Positions 12,379 through 27,300 of a stretch of DNA of 64,000 nt are shown here, one piece after another. The stretch is from NCBI RefSeq assembly GCF_001625305.1, contig NW_017804353.1, positions 3,666,603 to 3,730,602 of the forward strand, written 5' to 3'. Origin of the DNA: Branchiostoma belcheri. Its lineage: Eukaryota > Chordata > Leptocardii > Amphioxiformes > Branchiostomatidae. Each line of letters opens with the position of its first letter. Position 1 is the first letter of the stretch. The notes under the pieces are model-generated. The model ran no database searches, was not told the origin of the DNA, and worked only from the letters and a program-made list of their open reading frames with translations. A program made the position numbers and the translations under genes.

Positions 12379-15300
12379 CAGCACCCGCAGCATCCCTTCT
12401 TCTCCTTCTCTCCCTCCTTCCTGTTCTTCTTACCCAGGATGCCCATCAGCTCCTTGGACATGTAGTACGGCTTCTCAGGAGAGCCGTCGTTACGCTCCAG
12501 GTCTTCCACTAGGGGGAAATCAAAACACAAGCCTTTAATACAGAGATTACATTACAATTTGGCTGAACTTTCAGAACAAAGGTGAGATGAAGGATCTAGC
12601 ATGTAATACATCCACAAACTGCTAGGTAGCATTTTTGTCCAATGAATCATAAGCAAAACTTGATACTTGATACTTAAACTAACTTTATTGGGATTTCCAT
12701 TAGTTGCTAAAGCGACAGAAAAAGCAACTAGTCTTCATGGATTCTAAAACAACCAATAGTTTTCCTCAGCTGTGCAGATTTCAAATTCAAGAACTGAAAA
12801 ATGTCTATTGAGCAGATTTGGATGGAGTGATCTTAAAATATCACACTTATATTTCCTACTTGCCAAACTTTATAGTTTGTTTACTTAGGTTAATTCAATA
12901 TGTACATGTATAAATAAGACATCACATTACAGTCTATAGTACATGTAGTGATTATTTCCTTACAGAAGCAGAGGAAGAGAGTGTCCACTGCCATGTTGTA
13001 CACGCTGAAGAAACAGGCAGCCACCATGTAGGCACCAATCACAACAACCTGGGGGGGAGGGGAGCACAAAGGGGAACATCAACAACATGGAACTGTAATA
13101 CACTGATGATCATTTCTTCAACCTACAGGTATCATGATCTTCAACAACCTACAAACATTGTACAACATATTGCACAGTCAAAGAAATGGTCACACATGTG
13201 ACATATGGGTAGCTCCACAAAGAAAATTGAAGAAAACAATTCCTGGCTTACATCTATTCATCAACAGGCATAGGGACAATACGATAATAAACTATGAAGC
13301 AATATTGCACATGTCTGGATCACAAAGAGGTAAATAAAACAGAGGAAATGATGTTTAGCAGATGGTTATTTCTTAATGTTGGACATAAGAATGGTTAGAC
13401 TGTACTCACAATGATGGGCACCATGTAGTACTTCAGGTTGGGAACGTACTCAGCTGCGAAGGTGATCCTCCCAGTGAAGAAGTAGAAGGACAACGTACCT
13501 GATAGGATGGAGAAGGGGGAACAGTTTTCACATACTCATAATAACAGCAGATGACTAGAACAGAGAACAGTTTGCTTTAGTCTGTATAAGTTGGAATAAA
13601 ATTTGATTCTTTGTGTGAAGAGCCTAAAATTCTACAAAGAACATTTACATTAACAACAGCAGAGCAGTTTTTTTTGTTTGAAAGTTGGATTCTTTGGAAC
13701 AATTCAAAAGAGGCTACTAGTATCCATTACATAGAGTATGGTGCTGTGTCAAATTTCTTACTATGCTGAAAATCTGAGCAGTACTTTGGTCAGTTAACAG
13801 TTCAACTCTGACCAGATAGCCTTTACAGAATAGTATCAAGATTTTGGTATTACCATTATGCGTAACAATTTGTATCTGATCTACCAGATACAGCTTACTT
13901 ATGACTTTTACAGTGTACATAATGTGAAATTGTTACATGTGATGGTTGTTGTCGATATGAATGATGTACATTGGGTATTATGTTTGTGAATGTTTGCTGT
14001 TAGTGTTACAATAAAAGTAACAATTAGCAAGGCCATTACTAAATTCCATTCATCAAAAATTTCCTCCAAAGCAAACTGGTACTTTCTCCCTGTCTTTGAG
14101 ACTTTTGATAGGATCTCAATCTTTACTTTGCTTCCTTGTTACTTGCAACTACAAAATGCAACTACAGGGACAGAAGAGAATGATACTAGAAAGACAGTTA
14201 AAATAAGTAACAGTTTTGAGCTCTAGCATGTTAGTGGAAGTCTTACCAAGCAGACCAACAACTACCAGCCCAGTAACAGCATGAAGGCAGTCATTTTACA
14301 TACTATAGCCACCTTTGCTGCAAGCATATTACATTACATACACCACACCATACCACAGCACACCATAGCATGCACAGAACTACAGACAGGGTGAACTTCA
14401 CTGCAAACCCACACGTGAGACTCAGGAAAAGGGACACACTTTATCACAAGACAAGGACATTTTAGCTCTCATACATTCACTTTAGGTGCATGTACAAAAT
14501 TTCTGCTATCAATCTTAAAACACTTCTGCAGTTGAATTTGATAAAATTTGAATTTCTAAATCTTTGAGCTAAAGTTGATTGCTGCCAATGATTCAAAACC
14601 TAGGTGGGATCATAATAATAAAAAAAATATTTTTTAAAAACTTTTATGAAAGAAAGCAACAATCTTGTCTAGGATGTAAAATTGAGTGTCCTATTTCTGA
14701 GGAAAGGTTAGGAGCATATGTTATTTAGTGAGTGAGTGAGTGAGTGAGAAGAAACCTTCGCCACAGCAAACAGTGCAAGCACACGTGACAGAGCAGTGAC
14801 TGGCCATTAGTAACAGGCACAGCCCTGTGTTACTACGAACCAACAATCCCAGTGACCACCAGCTTGCCCAGGAACATAAGGAAAACTGTGACACTGTTAA
14901 CAGCAGCCACCCTGGGGTTAGAACAGGGAGGGTTAGCGTGCTACATGCTTCTTTCCTGCTTCACTGGGACAGTATGCCACTTGCTGACAGTTTTTGCTAG
15001 CCACACCTCTTCTAAAACATCCTCGAAGAACAAAATCTGCTTCTTCAAGTTGCTCATGAATTTTTGACCAAGAATTGCATTCTGTGGTACGTTTACCACA
15101 TAAAAATATGCATACAGGAAAGACTTGTGGAGTGGCTAACAACATCTATCAAGTGCACAGTAACTGTTCCAGCAGTAGAGAGAAAGACACCAGGTGCATG
15201 AGTGCCATTCCTGTTCAGCCACCCACCACTGCGGCAGGGTTAGACACCTTCTGTGGGTAAGAACGTTGGGTTACGGACATGCCAACCACTGAGTGAGGAA

Positions 15301-18300
15301 GCAAAGCGTGTAGTTTGTGGGGTGCAGGACAAGGTGTAAAATACATGAATCAGCTTGTAGGTGAGAGGGCATGTTACATGTTTGAGTGTGGCACAATGTT
15401 GTAGTTGGATGATATGGAGGGTGTGATTGGGTTTATAGATGAGGTATAAGGTGAGTTCGAGTGGAGGCTACAGTGGGGGTTGTAGCTATGCCTCGCCCAG
15501 GCGGGCCTACTGACCGATGGCTCCAGTCACCACCAGTTTGGAGAGCAAGAAGAGGAAGTTTGTGACGCTGGTCACGGCAGCAACCCTGGTGGAGAGGTGA
15601 GACAGGCAGGACATCATCAGGACATGGAGGTGGCATGATGTCAGCACAATCAAGGATCATCACACAGTACAACAGTATAGCAATGAACATAAACATTTTC
15701 AACATTGGAATGTCTTTACCAATAACAGTGCATGACATCAATCAATCAATCATAACATCAATCAATCATGACATGAATGAATCCTGACATCAAGCAATGA
15801 CATCTGACTATACTAAATATGCACTTACAATAATGCATTCGTAATAATTTTTCAGATGGTGATTAAAGATGTTAATGTTTTTGTTTCAAATTAGATAACA
15901 CTGTGCAGTAAACTGGAACAAAATAATAATAATAATTACATCGTATAATTTACATTACAATGTATAATTCAAATAATGTAGCTATTGGGATATCAGTCTA
16001 CCATAAGCTTCTGAGGTCATCTACCAAATTCTCATTGTCCATGGTACTTCTATTACCATTTAACTCCAGACTTACTCAAAACAATAATTTTTTTACATCA
16101 ATGAATGATCTATAACAAGCTTTCATCACAGCCCCCCAGATCACCCTTCCCCAAACTAAGCCCCACCTACCTCAGGATGTTCCTCATGATGAGGAAGAAG
16201 GCTTTCTTAGCCGACACGCAGAAGTTCTTGCCATAGATTGCAATCTGTGGAAAAAACATGATGAGGATTCAACAAAGGTTTGCATCAAAATTCTACAACT
16301 AATTGTTGTCAATGAAGAGTGAAATATTTTTATTCTAAGCCCACCATGACAACAGAATGACTCTGACGTACCATGATGTAGGCATTCTTGTTCAGGAACT
16401 TCAGCAGTTTTTCCAGGCACCAGAAACAGCACTTCAGACACCTAAAGAAAAATCAGATCCAATGATATTAAAAAAAACAAAAGTGGAAAATGCTCACAGA
16501 CACGGCCCATATCAAACAGTTTGAATGACTTATTGTACATGTATCTGGTATATCTTTGAGAGTATTTTTGAGTCAGTTTCTGTTAAATGGGAGCCAACTT
16601 TTCTACACTTAAGAACTGTCTCAAAGACATGAATATGAGTGAAATGCACAGCATACTTGAGGAGGAACTTGGCTGCTCTGTTCTCGCTGTCCTTGAGCTT
16701 GTGATCGATGTACTCCAGCATGACACGGATGATCTGCACAACCGCGATGATGAAGGAACCAAACGCCAGAGAACCCAGATGGTACCTGCAAGGGACATTG
16801 TACGTTACTCACTCACTCACTCACTATCCAGGATTTAATTATTTTGCTGCTGTTGCCCCTGTTACAGGGGTCAGATCCTACGGTGGCAAGACTTTATCCA
16901 TTGGCCAGAGGAGTGTTCATTAGCCACTGAAGGACACTTCTCTGGCCAATGGATATTGTGTTGCCACCAAAGGATCCTCTTGGAAATTACCTGCAAAGAT
17001 ATGTTGCCACAAGTAGTAAATCAGACTGACAACATGCCTGTTCCATATGCCTGTTCCATGTACCTGTTCCATGTACATGGTGTACCTGTTCCATGTACCT
17101 GTTCCATGTATCTGTTCCATGTACATGGTGTACCTGTTCCATGTACCTGTTCCATGTACCTGTTCCATGTACATGGTGTACCTGTTCCATGTACCTGTTC
17201 CATGTATCTGTTCCATGTACATGGTGTACCTGTTCCATGTACCTGTTCCATGTATCTGTTCCATGTACATGGTGTACCTGTTCCATGTACCTGTTCCATG
17301 TACCTGTTCCATGTACCTGTTCCATGTACCTGTTCCATGTAGCCAATAGAAGAAGGAACATGAGAACCCACCTGAGGGATCGTCCAAAGGATGCGGTGAG
17401 AGGGAAGGTGGGGATGTCCTTGGGCTTGGTGAAGGCCCAGTAGTAGGAGGCGAAGGCCCCGGCCAGCGTGCACTGTCCCAGCGCCACGATGAAGTTCATC
17501 ACCCAGAACAGACCAAACAGGTTGAAGATCTGCAGGTAGAACAGGTTCTGGTAGTACCTGGGGCAGGAAAAGAAAACAGCATTGTATTCAATACCTTAAG
17601 GGAAAACATACAAGTACAGTCACTGTTACTGTAGTACAATGTACTTTTCAAAAACCTACATGTAGAAGTGAAATTGGTCTTTAGAGTACAGTTAAACAGT
17701 CAAACCAACTGGGCATTCTTTTATATATAAATGCCTAACATACATGTACCCTATACCTAAAATGTACGTGTACAGTGTGTAGTTCCTGTTTAAAGTTATG
17801 TTTCTCTGAGGCAATGTTTTCTTACAATGTATGTTACGTTGTGGAAACAAATCTAATAGATTACTTGGAACATGAAAACCCTTTTCACCAGTTTTTTAAT
17901 GTATAAACCATTCATTTTTACTACAGTATAATTTTTCTGATCAACATAATATCATTGACAAGGAAACTATAAGATTCACTTACAGGCTGGTGGCTCCATA
18001 CTTGACAAATGCACACTGGACACTGCTGGAGACAGCACTGGTGTCAAAAGTCTGTGGAATATCAAGTATGAAAATGTATGCACATCAGCATCATCCAAGG
18101 TAAAGAATAACTTCAATCAAGAAAGATAAAGAAAGTGAATCAAGCAATAAAAATGATGACATCAAAGTCAAAAACACAATCTTCAAATTTCTCATAACCA
18201 CACCAGTGTTAACTTTAAGTTATCAAAAATACACTGATACTTTAGATATTGAACCCAGAAAAGAATTGTCCACTACTTATCTGTACATATGTGAGAAGCA

Positions 18301-21300
18301 AGCTTTAGCAGGAGGTTTTTCCGTCTGTACTTACAGAAGGAGTGCAGGACTGCCCAGTCAAGTTGCTGGGAGTAGAGGAGTTGGTGGTGTTGTAGTCCTG
18401 GACTTCAAACTGGGCCTGACCTGAGGATGCCAGGAAGCTATCCAGTGGTCAAGGGACAAACACGGCACAGTGAACTATTCTTAACAGTTCTTTTTAAACT
18501 GATCAGACCCCTTAGCAAACACGATTTGCTGTCCCTTGCACTACTGTAGATCTCGAAATGTTTGTAGCGGTTTTATTTTTGTGGCTTTTGCAGTGACCTC
18601 TCAGTTGCAAATCATGATACGGTGAATACATGTACGTGTATATATGTAATGACATTGTATTACTATTGTAACCGCAACTGTATTACAGAATTGTTTCAAT
18701 TGCAAACTTAAAACAAAAATGTCCATTCCTCTCCTATCAAGTACATGTACCAGCAAAATAGAAAGGAAATTTACAACTCCAACAGTTCAATTTTGACAGC
18801 CACTCGCCAGAGTATGGCAAATCTACATTGTCAGTAGTCGTTTTGTTGCTTCCAAAATACCACTTTTTCCTATGAATAAACATGCATCAGTCATTACAGA
18901 CAAGTCTGGCAAGGATACAGAGCCACGGCTCCCCAGTAGGCAAACAGGATGAGCTGCAGGATCCAGGGAATCAGGGGGAACAGCAGGGTGGACATGATGT
19001 TGGAAACAGCCCTGGAACACAAGATTAAATCAAATACATTTATTACACTGTCTAGATACATCAGGTATCAAATTAACAGACCTGAAAACTGTTGGATAAA
19101 ATGCTACTGAAAGGCTGTAATCATATTATTCGTTGGCACTGGTGGATGCATCTGAAATGTTTTCATTTTATTTTGGACAGGAACCTCTACCAAAATCGGA
19201 ATCTTCCTTGAAAAAAGGACAGAGTTTTTACTGGTTTTAAGGAAATGCTTACTAAGAATGCAGCATGGGTGCAGGCCTATAATGGCATCAACTGTACTGT
19301 AATTATGACACTAACTCTAACACATCACTTGTGATACTGTCTTTAGACTAAAGACTAGATTGGGTTTAAAACCCAATCTAGTCTTGATGTTATGCAAACC
19401 AAACAAAACTGTGATTAAATGGCCACATTAAAAACAATATCATCAAAAAGCATGTTATGGTTCATATTGTCAACATTGAACAACAACAAGAACTGTTGTT
19501 CAAAGCCAGCCTAATAGCCAGTCCCACCTGCTGGACTCCTTGATGAGTGCGATGGCGATGCGGATGCGGTTCCTGAGGAAGATGAGGATGAGCAGGATAA
19601 TGAGCAGGATGACTGACAGGGCGATGCCTGGAGACGGGACAAAATGGCAGCATGTTGTTAGATGTAGAGGAACATGAACAAAACAAAACAATACCTTCGT
19701 CATTGTGAATGTGTGTAGACTTCAATAAAAAGTTGATGTAAGAGTAAGGTACTTTTACTCGTGTTGAACAAGAATCAAACTTCACCATGGAATATATCTA
19801 CACAATTTAATGAGCTTTCATGCTATCCTACAAATGTAATACCATCAGACAATCATTGTGAATGTGTGCAAACTTTCAGTAGCATGTTGGCTTTTTTTGC
19901 AATTTGCATGAAGAGCAGCAGCCACTAGCTTATAAAATTATACTGTGAGTCCAGAGTTATACATAGACATTCACTACCAAATTCAATGGTCTTCAGCAGT
20001 TACATTGTACATCCATCTTTCGCCTTTGATATGTAACTGAGCTTTTCACAGACTACAAAATGTACATCTTTGTCAAACTTCTAACCCTGGTATTTATGGT
20101 CCAGTTACTGGAAATTCTCCACTTAAATGTGGAATTGTTCTTACCAATGCCCAGCCATGTGTCGCGCAGTTTTGTGTAGGTGCTGATGTTGGTGGTGAAG
20201 CCCACTTCAGAGATGGACAAGTCTGAGCCTTGCACATTCTCCAGTTCCACGTACTGGGTGTAGCAGTAGTAGATCCCTATTTATATAAAGAAATAATCAA
20301 GTCATCAAAAATGAGTTCACACTAGTACCTTGATGTGTTTTTCATACTGAATAGATCCCTAAAGAAATACAAAGAATTCAGCAAATAAGACACAAAGTTC
20401 TGACTGACAAAAAAGAGTGCTTACCAAAGATGTTCAGAACAATCACAGCAAAGATGGTGAACCACACCATGACTCCAGCAATCCAACTGTGAAACAAAGG
20501 AATAAGACATCATAATTGTAATTAAGTATTTCTACAGGCCTATGTAACACACAGGAAGAAGGCTGTTCTTCTTACTACACATATTTGTTTCTTAAGTCTG
20601 TAGCAAATGTGACCCTATATTCATAGCGTCACAGTTACATACATGTACTGACTGAAATCAAGAAAGTATGTTTGAAGCTTCACTTATTTACCTATGGATT
20701 TGCATGGACCAGGTTGAATATCAATTACATTGTATCAAGTACCACTCTTCCCCTGAACATACGATAACTGTTACTAGACCATACTAAGTACAAAATAATG
20801 TGACTGTTCTTACCGCATGATGACGATGTAGATGAAGGAGACAACCATTGAGGCACCCAGTCCACTGGAATTTGAAATAGCAATAATTAGAGTGGCAGAA
20901 ATGTAAACACTGTCAACAATTCTTTTACAGCTCAGAGATTCCTAATACAAGGTTCTCCCAATAGTGCAATATACTGTCCTGAATTTAAGTATTTTGCTAT
21001 TGTGGTTCTCTTACACTATTATATACGTAGGTAGTTAAGAAACTAAATGTTCTAAAGATGTAACTTACCCAAGGATGAGGTACCATGAGGCCACCATATC
21101 TGTGAATATCTGAAATGTACACAAGTCATCTTTAACTTGAGGACAATAAAACTACATGTATGCATGACGCATATACAACAAAGACTGAATGCCATTTCTC
21201 TTGTTAAGTTGGCTACTTTCAAACTCTAGAAAGTGTACACCAAGTTAGAACAAAGATAACATTTCACATGCAACTCAAATAATATTACTTGCATAGCAGA

Positions 21301-24300
21301 GTACAAAAAGTTGTAACAAACCTCTTGGACAACTTCCTGTGCACTGAGGACCAGAGCCAACGCCCTGTGAATAAAAGAAAATAAATTGTTAAGAAAGTTT
21401 CTTTACAATACTGTACAATGTCGACATGTATACATCTGATACTTTCAACATTTACACTGTAATATATGTACCAAATTCATGATGTCAGAATGTAACATCT
21501 ACACAAACATTCTTTCAATCACTACATACACACACATGACTGTATAACTTTCCACAGCAAGAGGAGTCAAAAGAAAAGGGAAACAAACATTAAAAATTTT
21601 AAAGTGAATAACAACTGTACTTACGCTGTTCCAGCTGAAATCTGCCCAGCGGTGATGTTGTTCCCAGAGCTGTCCGTCAGAGCGACGTTACCAGCACTAG
21701 CACCAGTATCCAGCAGAGTCTCACCAATAGTCTCCACCAGGGACGGGATGCAGCGTCCACCGTCTACGCAAACAGCAGGGGTCAACTTTCAGCCAAGTAT
21801 CAATAATCTTTTTATATTTATCACCTACATGTACATGAATTACTTACTGAGGGACGACTGCGTGTGCAAGATGTCGGTAGCTTGAGGAATGAATCCCCTC
21901 TACTATATATCACCTACATGTACATGTATAATATATAGGAAAAAAGATACACACTTGACAATGTTTACTTTCAATTGGAAACAAAAGATATTATTTTTCT
22001 TTCATTACATTTAATTACATTTAGATGTCATTGTTCATATGAACCACTTACAGATGATTTCCTGTCTCAATTCTTTAATATAGGAACTTTATTGCACAAT
22101 CCTTCATATGTTCATGTTAATTCCAGCAAATATCCTGCAACACTGGAAACTTCTCTGTGCAAATAAGAAGAAACCCAGTAGAAATCAAACTACCTCTCAT
22201 GTTTTGAATAGATTCTGTAGCAAACATTTTTTGCTGTTTTAGTCAACGACAGGCTCTCAGCATACTTTTATATGAAACTCAATTGACAAGATTTCACTAT
22301 AAGTTATAATACTTACAGGCCTTGCTTGATACAGTGTAGGCTGCACACTTTTCATCCTTCACATACTGCTCAATTTGGGCAGCAGTCTGTAAGTTGAAAG
22401 GGGAAGAAAAATATGCAGATTATTTAAACAACAAAGGGGCATGATAGAACTTGAAATATCCTGGCAATTTACATTGATTTTCTTTTCTCCTTGCTGTACA
22501 GTATCCACACTAATTTCACAAAAAATGCTTCTTAAATATAAGCTGATTTATGTATAAACTTTGGGGATGTGTGTGTATGTTAGCATGATAAATGCACATG
22601 TACATAAAACAACATATGATATGACATGCACTCTATACTAGACACATACATGTATTTCCAAACACATTACAGTGTTTAGTAAGACACAAAAAACACTGTA
22701 ACAAAAGTAAAATTAGCAAACAAAACAAGGACATTGCAATTCTATCTAGCTTGTGCACATGAACAACAAGACAAATAAATATCTAACATGAAGCTGTGAT
22801 AGAAGCATGGTGAAAACAAAATGTCAAAACGAAAAGAACAGTTAATAGCAGACGTGCTGTAAACTAAATGCTGAGAGCCGTGGAGGTGGGGGTGATATAA
22901 CATGTAGGCAGCATCCACCAGACACCACTACTACTAAGCAAAAACAAAAAAAACAATGATGTTAGTTAGTTCTTCTGGACTTACCAACCCGGCCCCACTG
23001 CCAACATTCACGCCTTCTACGCAGATAAATTTGGACCAGTCTGGTTCCTGTCCCAGGTTCATCTTGGTTGTCTCTATGGCGTATGCCCAGTACTCTGTGG
23101 GACAAGTCTCCACACATACCTATAGGATGTGTGACAAGAGACAGGGTTAGAGATCACAAGGCTTATTCACACTTACCGAGCCAGTGATATTGACGTCAGG
23201 GGTGCAGATGAATTTGGACCAGTCAGGTTCCTGGCCCGCTGTCATCTTTAACAGCTCGACGGCAAACGCCCAGTACTCTGTAGGACATGACTCCACACAA
23301 ACCTACAGCACAAGAGTTGTACATTGTACATATAGAGAGAACGCCACAGTGTTCATTATTTGTGGGTCATGACACACCACTGTTCTTTGTGAGACAAAGT
23401 TTGCAATCAGGAAATGTTTCTTGGCCAAGATCCTTGACACATACTTGACACTTGGGCAAGATTAGCTCATGATACCGGTGATTTTGAAGTGGAAATGGTT
23501 TTAAATTTGACCACAAGGTTTTTTTTGGATGCCCAGCTTTACCTGTGGTGTAGGGCAGCCATTCAGCACACTGGCAAAACTTGCACAGTCCAGCAGGTTG
23601 AAGAAGTGCAGGAATGGTTTGTTCCTATGGTGGAAAGACATAAAAGAATTATGTTACTTATGCACATACATTCAACACCAAATGTATCTTCTGTTCATCC
23701 TATGGATTTTTGTACAAGCTGCATTATGCTTCAGGTTTTCATATAATTTCATTGATATAGTCTTCTTGCTTTTTAACTATGTCCATGACCAGTCTTCCTT
23801 TTAAAAAGAGTTTACTGTTACATGATTGTTTTGAACCATCTAGAGTCTATATGCAAATTAGTACAGTACGTCTATGCTATACGCATGAATTAAAACAGGA
23901 ATCACTGTCCTGAAGTTAATGGTAATAAAGCTTTTTCATGACATTCTATAGATACAAATTGAATAGGCACTCCAGTCTGTGAAGCATTTATTGATTGCAC
24001 CCGTTTCTGCAATTGCATTAAAGCTTCACATATACAAAGAACATCATTAGAGGGAAAGAATTTTGTACTTTCATCTGTGCAAGACGTGATTATCTGTTGC
24101 TATTGGGGATAAGTCAACACAATCAGTGCTTACGCATAGGCTCCATTGCCACAGAGGTTACCCTGGGAGTCGGTAGGGTACAGCAGCAGTTTGGGATCTC
24201 CATGCACCCATGCTGAATAACATAAAACACAACCAGTTAGAATACTAGTACCTCACATTAGAGACAATAATTTTCACAGAGCTTAAAGCAACTTACTTGA

Positions 24301-27300
24301 TTTGGACTAAAATTTGTATACAAACACTCTGCAGTATAACTATAATTAGCCACATACTAAAATTTCACATACCTTTGAGCTATCAATCATAATATCACAA
24401 TAGAGACATCTAAATTTTATATGTGGCCAGTTATCAGAATATTTTTCTGTACATAAAGATCAAAAATAACATGCCAAATGAACAGAAACATGTCCTTTTC
24501 ATCTTACCTAGGATGCCGACAGCCAGGAACCCAGCAATGAAAACAATGAACAGGAGACAGCAGAGGATATCTGTACAGCTCCTGAAACAAACAAACAAAC
24601 AAACCCTGTCAGTATGCAACAAAGTATTACTTTATGCTTTTAACTTTTAATTGAGTGTGTTACACATAATATACAGTTATGTCAATATCAAAAATTCTTT
24701 CCATCTGTTTTAGTCTTTTATAAAGTTGTGACATTGTCATGGAATCACTACTCATTTTTCTCCTGTAGGAGATATGAGCTTTCGTGTTGTACATGTCAAA
24801 GGCACGCTTTGTGTTCTATTTTGGTACCATACATAATTTATGCTCTCATACCGGTATCTTTATTGACTAAACCAAATGTAAACTTATCTTAAGCCATTGA
24901 TTGTTATGGCAATTATTACTAAATTCACTGTGGATTCTGATGCACGAGTTTTTGTATATAATGTTTTCGTTCGTTTAATCTTTTTCTCTGTGACTTGTGC
25001 TGTAACATAAACAAGAAAGGCTCTTGTATATATGGATCAAATCATGTCTGCACATGCTTAGCATTGTGGTATTTCTTGATTAGTCTGAGGGCCTGACTGT
25101 TTTCTCCATATAGCAACTGACTCAGCTCGAAAGCATGTTAAACTGTCTAGCGTGTCACGACTGTACCAAATGTCAGACTTGCACATTGAGATTGGTGATG
25201 TACACATGTATTCTAATGTTAATATTTCAGAACATCTGAACATATGGGAGAACAAAATGAAAACATTTGTATCCCCACCATATAGTGCCAAGCTTTTTAA
25301 AATACTAAAAATTAGTACAGTTATTATCCTCAAAGTTTATTATATTCCAACCATTATCGTGCCATGCTTTTTAAAAATACATTTGGTACAAAAAAAAAAG
25401 AACAATTGTTCAAAGCTCAAAGTTACGTTTTCATTTTCAAAACCAATTCTGAACGTTTTTCACCAAAATAAACTGAATGGTCCTATGAGAAAATACTTTC
25501 TCATTAATCGTTATACTGTGTAACAGCCCAAGGCTAGTCAGGTTATTTATATCAAGACATTCCAGATGAGACTACACAATACATATTGCTGTTGGCAACT
25601 AATCAAACTTCAAAGCTGTCAGTCACTATCTTTAAAACATGTATCACACCTGACCTCATCTGACTAAAGGCCATACTGACTTGATTCTATGAAACAGGGC
25701 CCTGCTATGAAAGACATTTACACCAACAAACTAAAAAAAACACTGACTGAGCGTGTAATCCTTGGAACTAGTATTAGTACATGTAGAGTACAGTACAAAG
25801 ATTTCCTATAATATTATTAATAATCCATGATAATATTACCTACATGTATAACTTAGTTATTATACAATTTACAGTAGTTGCACTATCTGTTTGGCAACTG
25901 GCAACAATTGACCTAAAAAAGATAACAAAAATGCACTAGATGTGGTCCCAAATGACTACTTAATCTAATAGTCTAACCACATGTTAGCGCTCTGACTTCC
26001 AATATTAAGTGAGAGCGGGTCGATTCCAGTAGTAATGGACAGATGTTGGCGATCACATGTAGAGAGCAAGGGTCTCACAATCCAGGTTATAGAAGTTTAC
26101 ACAGTACAGATGGAAACTTTTGAGTTAATCTTAATGTTTTACCTGATGACATTAAATCTTCAGGTCGATGCTAAGAAAGAGCAAGGACATTAAAAAAAAA
26201 GAGTTGTCATTGCTACATGGAAAGAACATTTCAGAAATATTAACTGGCTACAGTGTAGCAAAGGAAAGTAAAGGGGAGGTCCCATATGGTAATTTTCATC
26301 TCTCCCTAGTAATTTCCCTTCACACTTATAGTTATACATGTAAATGCGTTGATTTTACGTTTGCAAGGACTTGCAACCATGCCAGCATTTCATGATTTTA
26401 AGTTCTATAGTTTCATCATTAGATTCCCCTGTAAAATTTTCAAGTGAAATGTACACGTATATATTTAACTCAAGCTACATCTGCTTGTAACATGTAAATG
26501 TGTATAAACCTCTAAGTAAATGTTGATGTTTTCCTAGCTTGTTGCTGTAGCTCTTCTTAACCTATACTGTTGACTCACCTGTTGTCAATGGGACCTTTGA
26601 ACTCAGGATCAAACTTTGCTGGTTCACCTGCAACAAAAGAAGATCTGACATAAGTACACTCCTCTCCACACAAGAGCGCACAAGGATGAACTTCAAAACA
26701 AACACACCTGTTTGAAATGGTTCCTTTAACTAAGTTGAGTCGTGTATTAAAGGTGACATTGCAGTGTTTGCTGCCTATTGTATTCTACATCCTTTTACCA
26801 TGTTAAAATGCCAACACTATTTAAATCAATGTGTACACCTCCTTGGGATGTAATGTCTCATGAGATATTCTTTTTTATGTGGAGTAAAATTGTCTGAACT
26901 GGAAAGCCTGCCAGCTATAGGTTCATCATAACCAGTTTTCCAGATATTTTATACAAATTACTGTCACACTTATTAGAAAGCTGGACAAGATGTAAATGAC
27001 AATATACCAATCAATACTCAGTCTTCAATAATGAATACATTTTTCTCTCTTAGTCGTATTCAAGGTTCTCAGACTGCTAAAGACGAGATCTTGTGTATTT
27101 TATGAGTTTTTATTTTGCACTCAACAACATGCATTTCTGGTATGTGATATAAACTGTGGCAATGTTACAGAAAAATATTCTGTCTGTAAAGTAAGACATC
27201 TTTCTCTTTTTGGAAGTTTGAAAGTCTGGACCATTTTCCAAGACAGTAACAAATGATTCTGTAGCTGCGTCAGAGAGGTCTTTCTTCTGCTGAATTATTA

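Noticed and set aside
16920..17502. Long open frames on both strands over the minisatellite
   Set aside because: They arise from a stop-free 13-bp repeat. Only the part at 17372-17557 is a real exon (SLC44), and its donor lies before the repeat.
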